A stretch of 25,423 bases of DNA, from positions 3,510,472 through 3,535,894 of the forward strand of contig BFEA01000051.1 in the NCBI GenBank assembly GCA_003427395.1, read 5' to 3'. This DNA comes from Chara braunii (Eukaryota; Streptophyta; Charophyceae; Charales; Characeae). Shown here one piece after another: positions 1 through 8,814 of the stretch. The position numbers and the translations under genes were made by a program. Each line of letters starts with the position of its first letter. The first letter of the stretch is position 1. A model generated the notes under the pieces. The model saw nothing but the letters and a program-made list of their open reading frames with translations. It ran no database searches and was not told the DNA's origin.

Positions 1-696
1 ACTGGATTGCCTTCCTTCCTCAGCAAAACCCAGAACTCTCTACAAGGCCTCGCACTCCTGCCATTTGCAGGTTACAGGGCAACGCCCCAGCTCCGGCCAG
101 CGTCGTTCTGGCATCGGCAAACCAGGGGCACAGAACAAAGCAACTCTGCCGCTATCAGTCCAGATTCGACCATCTCTGAAATCCTATATCCCAAATGAGG
201 AAACAGGCCAGATGCTGCCAAGAACTACAGAACACCAGAAAGCCTTTTTTTTTTCTTTTTTTTCTTTTTTGATGATGATATTGCAGCATCAAAACGAAAT
301 TCTTAATTCTCTACAGAGGGTGGATTAAAATATTTCATTTTCATTTTAGGTGCCTTTTCCTCATCGTCAATTCCAAGAGAAAATCACTCCAAACCAAGAG
401 ATTCAGAGTAGAAAACTCGTACAATTAACAAGACCTCCTAATTTATTCAGTATACTACGAAGAATTGCATAAATAGGTAAGTCAAACCCGACTCACGTCC
501 ACTCTTACTGCTATTGCTACCGGTAGCAGTTAGCAGTCCTCTTACTGCTATTGCTACCGCTAGCAGTCATTGCGAGACGATGCAATGGAACAAACCAAAC
601 GCCAATCTCAACCTTAACATAGTCCTGCATAGTGATAGGGGAAAAAAAAATTCCTGGGACCCGTCGCCAAACCTCGAATTTGCAAACAACAGGAAG
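1..696. other. Gene-free stretch with T tract and a short duplication
   Basis: I recognise no gene here. Two overlapping short open frames near the start (63 and 87 codons) have no recognisable domain, and the second runs into a T-rich tract at about 245-272 that yields poly-Phe. A 30-37 bp tandem duplication at 502-568 starts CTCTTACTGCTATTGCTACC. The first copy contains the perfect palindrome GCTACCGGTAGC. Confidence 0.5.
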
Positions 697-804
697 GGTC
701 CGGTCAGCCTCGTTTGAAAAAAACGCCCCTGCAAGGCGGGAACTGTGGAATCTTCAAGAGCTCATCCGATGGGCCGTTCCTGACACCTCTTGAAGGACCG
801 GACC
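697..804. repeat. Possible foldback element (9 bp arms)
   Basis: GGTCCGGTC at 697-705 is the exact reverse complement of GACCGGACC at 796-804, enclosing about 90 bp. It may be the remnant of a small inverted-repeat element next to the family A elements. Nine-base arms are weak evidence alone. Confidence 0.3.
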
Positions 805-1032
805 AAGAGCACTTTTCCATAGTTAGTGCAGCGATGACTCTCTATTTCATCACTCGCGACGTTTTTGAGAGTGAATCTGACAGCTCTTGAATGGAAATTC
901 AGGACACGGCATCAAGAGTTAGTGGGCGGTGATGAAATCTTGATTTCTCAAGATTCAAGAGTAATGCAGCGAGGCCCAATAAGAGTCTGTTAGTACGGCG
1001 GGATCAGATGAGTGCTGTAGAAGTACGACAAT

Positions 1033-1154
1033 GGGCCTCGCTGCACTACTCTCGAAATGTGCAAAACGAGAGTGAATCTTCCGCTAGAATATGGAAAGAT
1101 ACACGGCCATGATTTTTGTCTTTTGTGCATTTCAAGAGTAGTGCAGCGAGGCCC
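1033..1154 (+). mobile_element. Family A MITE, copy 1 (Tourist/PIF-Harbinger-like)
   Basis: This is a 122 bp non-coding element with long terminal inverted repeats. The left end starts GGGCCTCGCTGCACTACTCT and the right end is its near-exact reverse complement over about 34 bp. The interior contains a conserved block ATGGAAAGATACACGGCCAT shared with two other copies in this window. The direct flanks are AAT on both sides, which reads as a 3 bp target-site duplication. Known PIF/Harbinger and Tourist elements make 3 bp duplications and often begin GGGCC or GGCC, so that superfamily is the best guess. No transposase is encoded, so mobilisation would be in trans. Confidence 0.75.
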
Positions 1155-1204
1155 AATAGTTGCCGTAGACTGGAAATAGGGGCCGCAGGGGGTAATTACT
1201 ATCT

Positions 1205-1354
1205 TCTTCCCCCGAACACAACGCCCAGTCATCATGAATGTATATGATCCGGATTCCTGACTCGATGCAGTCACAATGACCAGGTCTTATAACATCTTCC
1301 CCCGAATGCAACGGCCAGTCGTCATGACCGTATATGCGCCAGGTTCCTGACTAG
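1205..1354. repeat. Direct repeat, about 60 bp with 90 bp period
   Basis: A block starting TCTTCCCCCGAACACAACGC at 1205 recurs at 1295 as a diverged copy starting TCTTCCCCCGAATGCAACGG. Both copies then share CAGTC-TCATGA, GTATATG and TTCCTGACT-GA. The copies differ at several positions, so the duplication is old. No coding content is seen. Confidence 0.6.
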
Positions 1355-1439
1355 ATAAACAAGTAAAATAGGCATGAGTTTGCCCGTAATGCCCCCCCCA
1401 ACAACTGGCGGCAAACATCTGCTCCTTTTGCTCAATAAA

Positions 1440-1600
1440 AGGACGTTACTTTTTTCTTTTTTCCTTTTTCTTTGTTAAAAGAAGACTACTACTTCCCTTT
1501 TCCCCCCCCCCGAAAGGATGCTACTTTTTTTTTTCTTTAGACAAAGATGCTACTTCACTTCATTCTTCTGCTCCTATTGGCATTTGACTGTTTTGTTTTG

Positions 1601-1647
<47 letters not shown>

Positions 1648-1730
1648 CGGTTTTTAAACAGGCGGCCAAAGTATTGGAGCGAAGAAAACACGGGAACCAA
1701 TGACAGAACGTTTCTTTCCCCGGGGAAAAA
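1440..1730. repeat. T-rich low-complexity region with T29 run
   Basis: The stretch is dominated by TTTTC/TTTTG pentamers and culminates in an uninterrupted run of 29 T at 1616-1644. Short open frames on both strands here encode only poly-Phe or poly-Lys and are not genes. A short near-duplicate of AACGTTTCTTT followed by CCGGGG lies at 1707-1752. Confidence 0.8.
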
Positions 1731-1746
1731 AAAAAACGTTTCTTTT

Positions 1747-1907
1747 CCGGGGGCCAAGTCCCACTAGCAGCGTTGAGCTAAAATCTGGACGTGTTTGTGG
1801 AGACGTGCAGTTCAGGAAAGTCAGCACCATTTCTGCACATCTCCGCAAAAGCGTCCAGATTCAGGCGTTGAGGTAGCTCAACGCTGCTAGTGGGACTTGC
1901 CCCCGGG
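1747..1907. mobile_element. Family B foldback element, copy 1
   Basis: This is a 161 bp element with terminal inverted repeats of about 33 bp. The left end runs CCGGGGGCCAAGTCCCACTA, continuing GCAGCGTTGAGCT. The right end is the reverse complement with one extra or missing C. The internal segment also folds: GGACG near 1787 and CGTCC near 1853 sit in a weaker internal inverted repeat. There is no coding capacity. The termini match two other elements in the window (11181 and 23435). I cannot see a convincing target-site duplication. Confidence 0.7.
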
Positions 1908-1984
1908 AGGGAAATAACCAGTACTTGAACATTCGTCCATTCAGAGAACTCTTTTTTTTTTTATGCATTTTTTATGCAATTTAC

Positions 1985-2100
1985 CTACGACTGTTTGTTC
2001 GGCCGCCCGGGCACCCAACTTGAGCCCCGGTACATGTCGGGGTGTCCGGCCGGGCACGACCGCCAGGCAGGGTTCCGGGCAGTCCCGGTGCCAAAAAAAG
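1985..2100. other. GC-rich patch, no gene seen
   Basis: A GC-rich stretch is rich in CCGGGC/GCCCGG and CCCCGG words and ends in an A-rich tail with AAAAAAAGATTGAAAAAAATC (2094-2114). A 67-codon frame crosses it, but I recognise no domain. It may be an old element end with an A tail; this is inference only. Confidence 0.3.
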
Positions 2101-2402
2101 ATTGAAAAAAATCTAGAAAAAAAAAAAATGTTATGTAGAGTTCTGATACGAACGACTTTTGGCTGAGGCTCACATCTGAATTCCTCACAGAATCGAAGAT
2201 CAAAAAGAAACCAACAGAATCAGACTACGGCACCCCCCTTTAAGCCCCTTTCGACCCTTAAAAACCAATGTATACCCCCCTTCCCCCCGCCTTGACAGAA
2301 AACGCTGGAAAGAAGAAAGGAGCCCAGATCTAAGCTCCTCTGGCCATCCTCAGGAAGGGGACGGGGGGGGAAGAAGAAAAAAAAGAACACGGCTGATTTT
2401 TG

Positions 2403-2450
2403 CCTGCACGGGGTGCCCCGTGCAGGTGACCCCCGGGCGCCTTGCCCGGG
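2403..2450. repeat. Two adjacent perfect hairpins
   Basis: CCTGCACGGGG at 2403-2413 pairs perfectly with CCCCGTGCAGG at 2416-2426 across a 2-base spacer. Six bases downstream, CCCGGGC at 2432-2438 pairs perfectly with GCCCGGG at 2444-2450 across 5 bases. Two tight GC hairpins in series are unusual against the surrounding T-rich sequence. They resemble a strong terminator-like fold, but no transcript is evident. Confidence 0.7.
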
Positions 2451-2598
2451 TGCACGGCCATGCTGCACGACCGGGTGAGCCAAGTAGCCTACCAATTTAC
2501 GCAAGTTTAAACTCAACCCACAAACTGAACGGTGATTTCGTTCGCATTTCATAGCCGCTCTTTTTTCCCCCTTGTTTCCTAACCTCTCTTTTTTTTTA

Positions 2599-2672
2599 GG
2601 GGGCAAGCGGGGGGCGGGGCCGGGGGCCGGGGGCGCGCCGGGCAAAGGGGGGAGCGGGGAGGACTCTTTTGT
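2599..2672 (+). repeat. G-quadruplex-prone G-rich tract
   Basis: The + strand carries at least six runs of four or more G separated by one to six bases (GGGGGC, GGGGGGC, GGGGCC, GGGGG, GGGGG, then GGGGGG and GGGG). This satisfies the classical G4 spacing rule. There is no gene on either side that it clearly serves. Confidence 0.6.
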
Positions 2673-2734
2673 TCAGGATACAGAGGGTATTTCATTTCAT
2701 GTCCATACTTTATTTTTTCGTATAGTTTCTGTAA

Positions 2735-2870
2735 CGACCGTTACCTCCCACTGGCGACTGGAGTAGGCATGGCAAAAGCCTTAAGGCAATGTACAGGACC
2801 GAATGGTGACCGTTAACTCCCACTAAGCCTATGTACCGGACCGAATGGCGACCGATATTTTCCACTGTTA
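2735..2870. repeat. Degenerate tandem repeat of about 50 bp
   Basis: Three related segments share the core GACCG-TTA-CTCCCACT or GGACCGAATGG-GACCG. The two clearest are around 2790-2825 and 2832-2870, each beginning ATGTAC-GGACCGAATGG. Copies are diverged and no coding role is seen. Confidence 0.5.
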
Positions 2871-2980
2871 AGAGAGTGGGAAAAAAACGGAAGGGACACT
2901 GCACCCGGTTTCCAGTACCTGTCCATCTTGGGCACCGGCCCAGTATTCCAGGTTGAGATGTGGAGGGATTTCCGTCCTCT

Positions 2981-3068
2981 TTTTTTTTTTTTTTTTTGTG
3001 GGGGGGGAGGGGGACCCCGGCCTCCTTTTGCTTATGTTGTAATGAAATATTGCTGTTCACCCCAAAAA

Positions 3069-3129
<61 letters not shown>

Positions 3130-3132
3130 ATT

Positions 3133-3171
<39 letters not shown>
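2981..3171. repeat. Long homopolymer cluster: T17, A57, A38
   Basis: A T run at 2981-2997 is followed by a G-rich patch, then 57 uninterrupted A at 3071-3127, the six bases CCATTC, and 38 A at 3134-3171. Long A tracts can be tails of retroposed sequences. The opposite orientation of T then A runs around 3000-3070 would fold into a large A/T hairpin. Run lengths of this size are unreliable in assembled data. Confidence 0.8.
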
Positions 3172-3173
<2 letters not shown>

Positions 3174-3389
3174 GGAAAACACTAGGAAGCAAACCCTCAA
3201 GGCAAGAGAATCCTGAAACGTTGCCTTAGTTCGGATTGTTCTCTGTAATGACAACCTACTCGATAGACGAATAAAACGACGAATAAAAACAAAAAGGCGA
3301 GATCGACATAAAAAAAAAAGGACACATCCAGCATTGGAGTCGATACGACGCCGGGAAAGCTCTGCAGCCGTCAATACTCCCCCGCTATA

Positions 3390-3510
3390 GGGCCTCCTCG
3401 CTCCACTGCTGTCCACATGCACAAAAGACAATATGGCGGTGCATCTTCCCATGTTCTAACGGAAAATTCATTCCCATTTTGCATATTTGGTGAGTAGTGG
3501 AGCAACGCCC
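3390..3510 (-). mobile_element. Family A MITE, copy 3 (inverted)
   Basis: This is a 121 bp copy in reverse orientation relative to the other two. Its ends are GGGCCTCCTCGCTCCACTGC and a right end finishing GTAGTGGAGCAACGCCC. The interior shows the reverse complement of the conserved block (ATGGCGGTGCATCTTCCCAT, then GTTCT). The 3 bp flanks are ATA on both sides, consistent with a target-site duplication of the 3 bp class. This copy is the most diverged of the three. Confidence 0.65.
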
Positions 3511-3599
3511 ATAATTCCGATGCCCCCCGCCAATCAATCGGCAGCGAGGAGGTCAGGAGATAAAATTATACTGCCCCCTCTGTAACTGCACCTGCTGAC

Positions 3600-3760
3600 A
3601 TTTCATGTCGGGATCGGGGTGCTATTGGCAGCATCAACTATATTGGAGCCTCCAATAGACGAAATTGGGCATCAGTGCAATTTGTCGTTACCTATATTTG
3701 AGACCCCACTAAAGGAAATTGGAGAGTCCAATATATCCTTGGAGGCTCTGCTCTGTACGC
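3600..3760. repeat. Inverted-repeat-rich segment
   Basis: A perfect hairpin TATTGGAG-C-CTCCAATA lies at about 3641-3657. Related words (TTGGAGAGTCCAAT, CCTTGGAGGCTC) follow near 3718-3746 and can pair with GAGCCTCCAA upstream. The segment probably derives from a foldback element, but I cannot define its ends. Confidence 0.4.
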
Positions 3761-3952
3761 GCACCAGCTGACAACCAGAGTCAGAAGGATCTAGAAGATT
3801 ATGACAAGGGGGAGAAAGATCGAGATTCGACATCGAAAAGAGAGGGAGAGAGAGATGGTGAAAAGAGAGAGGAAGAGAGATGGTGGCGACGAGAATCGAA
3901 TGTCAACGGAGGGACATTGTGCAAGTTTTTATTGTAAAATAGACGGCGACCA

Positions 3953-4028
3953 ACTGACCTAGCTCAGTTGGTACACCCCTGTACTGTCGAAATCCGGACC
4001 TGCGTTCGTACTCCACTCTCACAACGAA
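3953..4028 (+). other. Degenerate tRNA-like / SINE-head sequence
   Basis: TAGCTCAGTTGG at 3960-3971 is a canonical tRNA A box (internal Pol III promoter). GTTCGTACTCC at 4004-4014 resembles a B box at normal spacing. The acceptor, D and T stems do not pair properly, so this is not a functional tRNA. It is either a tRNA pseudogene or the head of a tRNA-derived SINE. A T/A-rich tract of three AATTTTTTTT units follows at about 4048-4080. Confidence 0.4.
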
Positions 4029-4374
4029 AAGATGGGTACACTACTACAATTTTTTTTTAATTTTTTTTAATTTTTTTTTACCCTACTACAATTCCGAACC
4101 ACCTAGGGCCGATCAGTTCCATAATGATACCTCAAGACCGAAGACCGTTTATAGAAGGAAAGAAAGAAGTAAAAAAAAATCGGCGTCGAAACGAGGAGAG
4201 AAAATCGGCGAAATGAAGCACCTAGTATTGCGAGAGAGAGAGAAGAGACTAGGAGAGAGCCAGTGAGAATACGCGAACGTGAGCGAAAATGGCGTCCGTC
4301 GAACTGGAAGGAGAGGAGAAGGGGGAGAATGTTTGTGGGCGTGGATTGACGAAAAACGATTTCGAGGTGCGGAT

Positions 4375-5205
4375 CGACAATGAGATTGATGATCTCACAA
4401 AACTGTGATAGAGAGAGAATAGTGAAAACAGTGGCCATAGAGGAACGGTGAGAGAGGAAGAACAGGGTGAATAGAGACGAGCTCAGAGAACAGAGAGAGG
4501 AGGATAACAGGAGGAAGGAAGACGGAGTAAGACGAAGAGGAGAGACAATGAGATTGATGAGGAACACAGAAACTGTCTCTTATACACATCTAGATGTGTA
4601 TAAGAGACAAGAGGAACGGTGAGAGAGGAAGAACAGGGTGAATAGAGACGAGCTCAGAGAACAGAGAGAGGAGGATAACAGGAGGAAGGAAGACGGAGTA
4701 AGACGAAGAGGAGAGACAATGAGATTGATGAGGAACACAGAAATGTGTGAGAGAGAGAGAAGGCGAGAGGAACGACGAGAGAGGAAGAACAGGCGAAATA
4801 CAGAAGCTCAGAGAACAGAGAGAGGAGGATAACAGGAGGAAGGAAGACGGAGTAAGACGAAGAGGAGAGACAATGAGATTGATGATGAACACAGAACTGT
4901 GAGAGAGAGAGAGAGAGAGAAGGCGAGAGGAACGACGAGAGAGGAAGCACAGGCGAAATAGAGACAAGCTCAGAGAACAGAGAAAGGAGGAGGATAACAG
5001 GNGNAAGGAAGACGGAGTAAGACGAAGAGGATAGACAATGAGATTGATGATGAACACAAAACTGTGTGAGAGAGAGAGAAGACGAGAGGAATGGTGACAG
5101 AAGAAGAGGAGGTGAAATAGAGACAAGTTCAGTGGACAGAGGTGAGGAGGAGGATAACAGGAGGAAGGAAGACGGAGCAAGACGAAGAGGGGCATTGAAG
5201 ATGAA
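4375..5205. repeat. Purine-rich tandem array, ~150 bp units
   Basis: Four to five imperfect units recur. Each contains GAACGACGAGAGAGGAAG or a variant, GAGAACAGAGAGAGGAGGAT, then AACAGGAGGAAGGAAGACGG, then AGTAAGACGAAGAGG, then CAATGAGATTGATGA, then a variable GA dinucleotide run. The + strand is almost pure purine. Open frames through it on the minus strand are Ser/Leu/Pro-rich because the repeat is CT-biased, and they encode no recognisable protein. Part of the apparent copy number is artefactual (see the adapter at 4573). Two undetermined bases lie at 5002 and 5004. Confidence 0.85.
4573..4609. other. Embedded Tn5/Nextera mate-pair junction adapter (assembly artefact)
   Basis: CTGTCTCTTATACACATCT at 4573-4591 is the exact 19 bp Tn5 mosaic end. 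It is immediately followed by its reverse complement AGATGTGTATAAGAGACA (18 of 19 bases) at 4592-4609. This back-to-back arrangement is the circularisation junction of Nextera mate-pair libraries, not native DNA. The flanks 4439-4572 and 4610-4743 are identical over 134 bp, whereas neighbouring repeat units are diverged. This indicates an artificial join or duplicated overlap. Confidence 0.97.
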
Positions 5206-5982
5206 CATAGACTTGGGAGTAGACCGGTTGAGGGGGGAGCGCGGGAGCGGAGGGGGAACAGCGGGGGGGAATTTTACCGCAGAGTAAGCCTACATGGAAA
5301 GGGGACAAAGCGAGCACCCGGGTAGCACCAGCAGCGGATATTATTTTAGAAAAGAAAAGAAAAAGCGGAGAAAAGACGACGCGGTAAGCTTTCAAGACGG
5401 GCCAAAAAAAAGAAACCAAAAAAAAAAAAGGGAAAGTTGTCGGTAGGTAGAAATCACATTTCGGCGTCAAGCTAGGAGATGAATGATACCTTCCACTCAA
5501 GGCGAACTGACCTGCCTACAAGACAAGAAAAATAGGGAAAAATCCTCAAGGACGGACTAAAGAAGAATGGAAGGAAAATGGGAGGGGGGGGGAAGAGAGG
5601 GAGAGAAGGGAGGAGGCAAGGGAGAGCGAAGGGAGAGCGAAGGGAGGCGTGGAATTAGTTCAATGGAAATTCGTTTCGCAGGAGGGATGCTTCTCTCACA
5701 TTTGCCTGTGAAGAATGAATACGGTGGGGGAAGGAAAAGGAGATTTCACCTATCCGATTTGAGGTTCATGACGTACCACTGCAGAGGGGAAGTAGCATCT
5801 GACACGATGGTTTCAGAGACAATTTGTAAATCCGTTATCCCATTGGCGCGACCTTTCACTTAAGGATCCAGATCCAGATCCCCCCCAAGCATCTTGTACT
5901 TGACGATCCTACCTCGACGCGACTTTCAACTTATGCACGGAATAGAATGGCAGAGATGGAGACTGAATGAAGCACGCTGGTT
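5206..5982. other. Gene-free, purine-biased spacer
   Basis: I see no convincing gene. A 98-codon frame at 5567-5863 starts in Gly/Glu/Arg low complexity (tandem GGGAGAGCGAA units at about 5620-5645) and continues into sequence with no recognised domain. A-rich tracts lie at about 5405-5432. Confidence 0.5.
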
Positions 5983-6341
5983 CCATCATCCTCATCCTCG
6001 TCATCATCATCATCATCTTGAGAAGCAGGCTAGCTCCAAAACATGCTTGTCTCGTCCTCATCATCATCATCATCATCATCGTCAGAAACACGCTGGTTTC
6101 GTTATCATCATCAGAAGCACACTAGTTCCATCATCATCATCATTATCATCATCATTATCATCACCATCATCATTATCATCATCATCAGAAACACGCAAGT
6201 TCCCTCGTCATCATCGTAAACACAAATTCCCTAATCATCATCATTGGAAGCACGCTAGTTCATCATCATCATCATCATCATCGACGGTAGCACCCTACTT
6301 CCATCATCATCAGAACCAGGCTAGTTCCATCATCGTCGTCG

Positions 6342-6383
<42 letters not shown>

Positions 6384-6396
6384 GAAACACGGTACT

Positions 6397-6433
<37 letters not shown>

Positions 6434-6465
6434 CCACCGGAAGCAAGCTACTTCTATCATCATCT
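5983..6465. repeat. Compound CAT trinucleotide minisatellite
   Basis: Runs of (CAT/TCA)n are interrupted about every 40-60 bp by variants of one spacer, such as GAAGCACGCTAGTTCCATC, GAAACACGCTGGTTTC, GAACCAGGCTAGTTCCATC and GAAGCAAGCTACTTC. This gives a higher-order period. Read as + strand protein, it yields poly-His, poly-Ser or poly-Ile depending on frame. A 226-codon frame (5894-6574) results from it. I treat this as minisatellite, not a gene, because all the variation is in whole CAT units and the interrupting spacer has no coding signature. Confidence 0.8.
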
Positions 6466-6615
6466 TGATCATGAGAAAAAGCAGACGGATAAAAACCGGA
6501 AGACAAGAGTGGAGGAAGACATCAATCATGAGCGGCTTCCGGATCAAACTAGTATGATAATGGCCGATATATAATTAACAGGGAACAAACTCTGATTGAT
6601 GCAATTCGTATACGT

Positions 6616-6690
6616 GTATATATCGTCAAACAAAACTGCCTGGTTAACCGTAGACAGAGACGGAGAAGAGGACAACAAACGAGGGGCTGT
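6616..6690 (+). repeat. Dispersed repeat C, copy 1
   Basis: About 75 bp running from TATATATCGTC through ACTGCCTGGTTAACCGTAGA to GAGGACAACAAACGAGGGGC matches a second copy at 8740-8814 with a few substitutions and small indels. It is non-coding. It probably represents fragments of one repeat family inserted twice. Confidence 0.75.
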
Positions 6691-6959
6691 GTGTATCCTT
6701 GACCAAATAATTAAATCGTTGATCGTGCAGATTGCTGTAACACATGGTACCCTACCGTCTTCGCCCGAATAAACCGTACGGCATTGTCTGTATTAGGCCC
6801 GACTGTCAGTCCAGATGCAGCGAAAATGACAGTACGTTCTATTCGTGTGAGGATGGAAGTTTAAGAAGAGGGCAACGGAAGACGAGTGCCAATCATATCT
6901 GCCACTTTTCTTACACGAACTTTTGATTTCTGGGTAAAATAATCGCGTTGAAAGGAGTA

Positions 6960-7480
6960 GATAATAAAAAAGTATTTTTAAGTCAGGGTGAGGTGGGCTG
7001 GGAGGGGTATGGACAGGCGGACCAGGCGGGAAGAGGAGGGGGGGGGAGAATGGCGGAGAAGTAGGGAAAGTGAAGGCGAGAGGCGTAGAGATTAGGCCGA
7101 CACATTCGGTCGAAGCTTCATAAAGACGAGAGAGAGAGAGAGAGAGTGGGGAAGTAAACAAGGAAACAGAGAAGGGGGAGGAGAGGGGGGGAGGGGGGAG
7201 AAAGAGAGGGAATAGGTGCTCAAATAAGAACAGGTGAAAGATCAATTTCCGCAAGTCGAAAGTGAATGGATTACAGAGGCAGCTGACAGATAACCACGTG
7301 TCAACATGAGAGGGAGGAAGTGAAAATGAAAGTACTGACAAGAAAGAACAGAGAAAGGGCAGGAAAATGATGGCCTGAGACAAGAGAGGAGAGAGGATAG
7401 AGAATAGATAGTCGTAGAGGAGAGGAAAATGAAATGGAGGGAGGGAGGTAAGATCAGCGCATTGAGAGGAAAGGGGAGAG
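6960..7480 (+). repeat. Purine-strand (GA/GGGA) low-complexity tract
   Basis: The + strand is strongly G/A biased, with a (GA)n run near 7129-7146 and G-rich blocks near 7030-7050 and 7163-7201. The long Ser/Pro/Leu open frame on the minus strand (6793-7662, 289 codons) is a by-product of CT-biased composition. It has no recognisable domain, although I cannot exclude coding for its less biased amino end. Confidence 0.65.
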
Positions 7481-7749
7481 AGAAGCAAGCAGGCGACATT
7501 GTCGAGGATAACAAGGTATAGAGCAGCAGACACTGGGGAAAAGACACAGGGGGCACATAGACCAGGCAGGCAGGGGAAGTACAGCAAGGAGAAAAGAAAA
7601 ACCCAACTGCAGGGCAGGAAAATGCCGAGTCGGTACCACACAAGCCAACTGCGAGAAGACATGGCGATGGAGGATCACGCGTGCGCTACTGAACACACAA
7701 CAGAATTCAGGATGTGAAGTGAAACTTACTCCAGACAGCAATCTGTCCG

Positions 7750-7826
7750 TCCGCACCGATCCAAGGATCGAACACGTGACCTCCACGTTAAGAGGCCAAC
7801 ACTCAACCAAACGGCTAAGCTATGCT
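7750..7826 (-). other. tRNA-Lys-like pseudogene or SINE head
   Basis: On the minus strand, TTAGCCGTTTGGTTGAGTG resembles an A box and D arm. CTCTTAA looks like a Lys(CUU) anticodon loop, AGGTC matches the variable loop, and GTTCGATCC is a perfect B box. The spacing is tRNA-like. The anticodon and T stems do not pair well, so it is a decayed copy or a tRNA-derived SINE. Confidence 0.45.
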
Positions 7827-7829
7827 TAT

Positions 7830-8460
7830 CTGATTATTAAACAGAATGATGATAGTCATAGTAAGACTAGATCGGAAAAGAGGATAGAAACGTATATGAT
7901 GACGACTAGAGCGTACACACACTGCAACTTTCCCTGACGTACCTGACCGTAATTACAGCTGGACCGGGATGTATTTGACTGCAACTCCGTCCAGAGGTCA
8001 GTCCAAAGAGTACTAGTGTGAATATCCCCTAAGAGAAAGCGATAACAACTCTCTCATGAGGGGGAAAAAAGGGAAAAAAAAAGCAAACGACAACAATCAG
8101 AAGCTAGAGCGGGGAACCAAAGAGAAAGGAGAATCACGACAGCAAGCAAATGACCCCTTCAGCCGTGGACGAAAGAAAACCTTAAGAATCCCTGTTCACC
8201 TCCTTCTCCTGCACTACGATCCAACCGTTTAGCTGGTAGCAGTCCACCCACCCTCAACTTCTCCCAGTTGGCGTAATCTTTCCTTCTTGCAGACTCGCCT
8301 GTAGCATCTCCTCCTCCCTACACCATCAACACATCATCATCACAACTAAGACCAAAAAAAGTAGCTGCTGCCACTCCTGCTCTTACTGCTGCTACTGCGC
8401 CTCGTCTGCTCTCACACCTCCACATTCACCTATTACAGTATTACTTCGCACGGCATTTCA
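7830..8460. other. Stretch without recognisable features
   Basis: Apart from A-rich runs at about 8064-8090 and an ACT/TGC-biased patch near 8330-8400, I see no gene, repeat or RNA structure I can name in this segment. Confidence 0.5.
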
Positions 8461-8745
8461 AATATATACATACACATACATATATGATCTATGCATAAAA
8501 TATAAAAATATATATATGCATATTATTACTCGTTAAAATATACATATACATATATATCATTACGCGAATATCAGAGCGCAAATGCGAAAAAAAGAAAAAC
8601 AGGAAAAATTGAATTCAGTTAATTTGCTTCCTTATAACTCCCCCTGTTCAGAACCTCTTGCGTACAAGGCCGCCCACGTGGATGTAGGTATATATGCATA
8701 TTATTACTCGTTAATATATATATGCATATTATTACTCGTTAATAT
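8460..8745. repeat. AT-rich segment with repeated ATATTATTACTCGTTAA unit
   Basis: TATATGCATATTATTACTCG followed by TTAA occurs at about 8513, 8692 and 8719. The last two are tandem and AT-dinucleotide rich. The spacer between the first and second copies shows no gene; a 65-codon frame crossing it has no recognisable domain. Confidence 0.6.
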
Positions 8746-8814
8746 ATCGTCACAAACAGAACTGCCCGGTAAACCGTAGGCAGAGAGAGAGAAGAGGACA
8801 ACAAACGAGGGGCT
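8740..8814 (+). repeat. Dispersed repeat C, copy 2
   Basis: This is the second copy of the repeat at 6616. It shares ACTGCCCGGTAAACCGTAGG and GAGGACAACAAACGAGGGGC with minor differences, in the same orientation. Both copies are preceded by TATATAT, so the repeat may start at an AT-rich insertion site. Confidence 0.75.

Noticed and set aside
2710-3192. 160-codon poly-Phe membrane-like protein
   Set aside because: It is the reverse translation of the A57/A38 homopolymers.
4395-4589. Minus-strand frame starting MCIRDS
   Set aside because: MCIRDS is the translation of the Tn5 mosaic-end adapter, so the start and the protein are artefacts.
4375-5205. Possible CRISPR array from regularly spaced repeats
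   Set aside because: Units are about 150 bp, diverged, contiguous and purine-rich, without unique spacers of constant length, and the surroundings are eukaryotic.
4590-5208. Long minus-strand Ser/Leu/Pro frames of 184-201 codons
   Set aside because: They follow a purine-rich tandem repeat, include undetermined residues from N bases, and one ends in adapter sequence. They are not genes.
6793-7662. 289-codon minus-strand frame as a host gene
   Set aside because: Composition follows the GA bias of the opposite strand, there is no recognisable domain, and overlapping frames are equally open.
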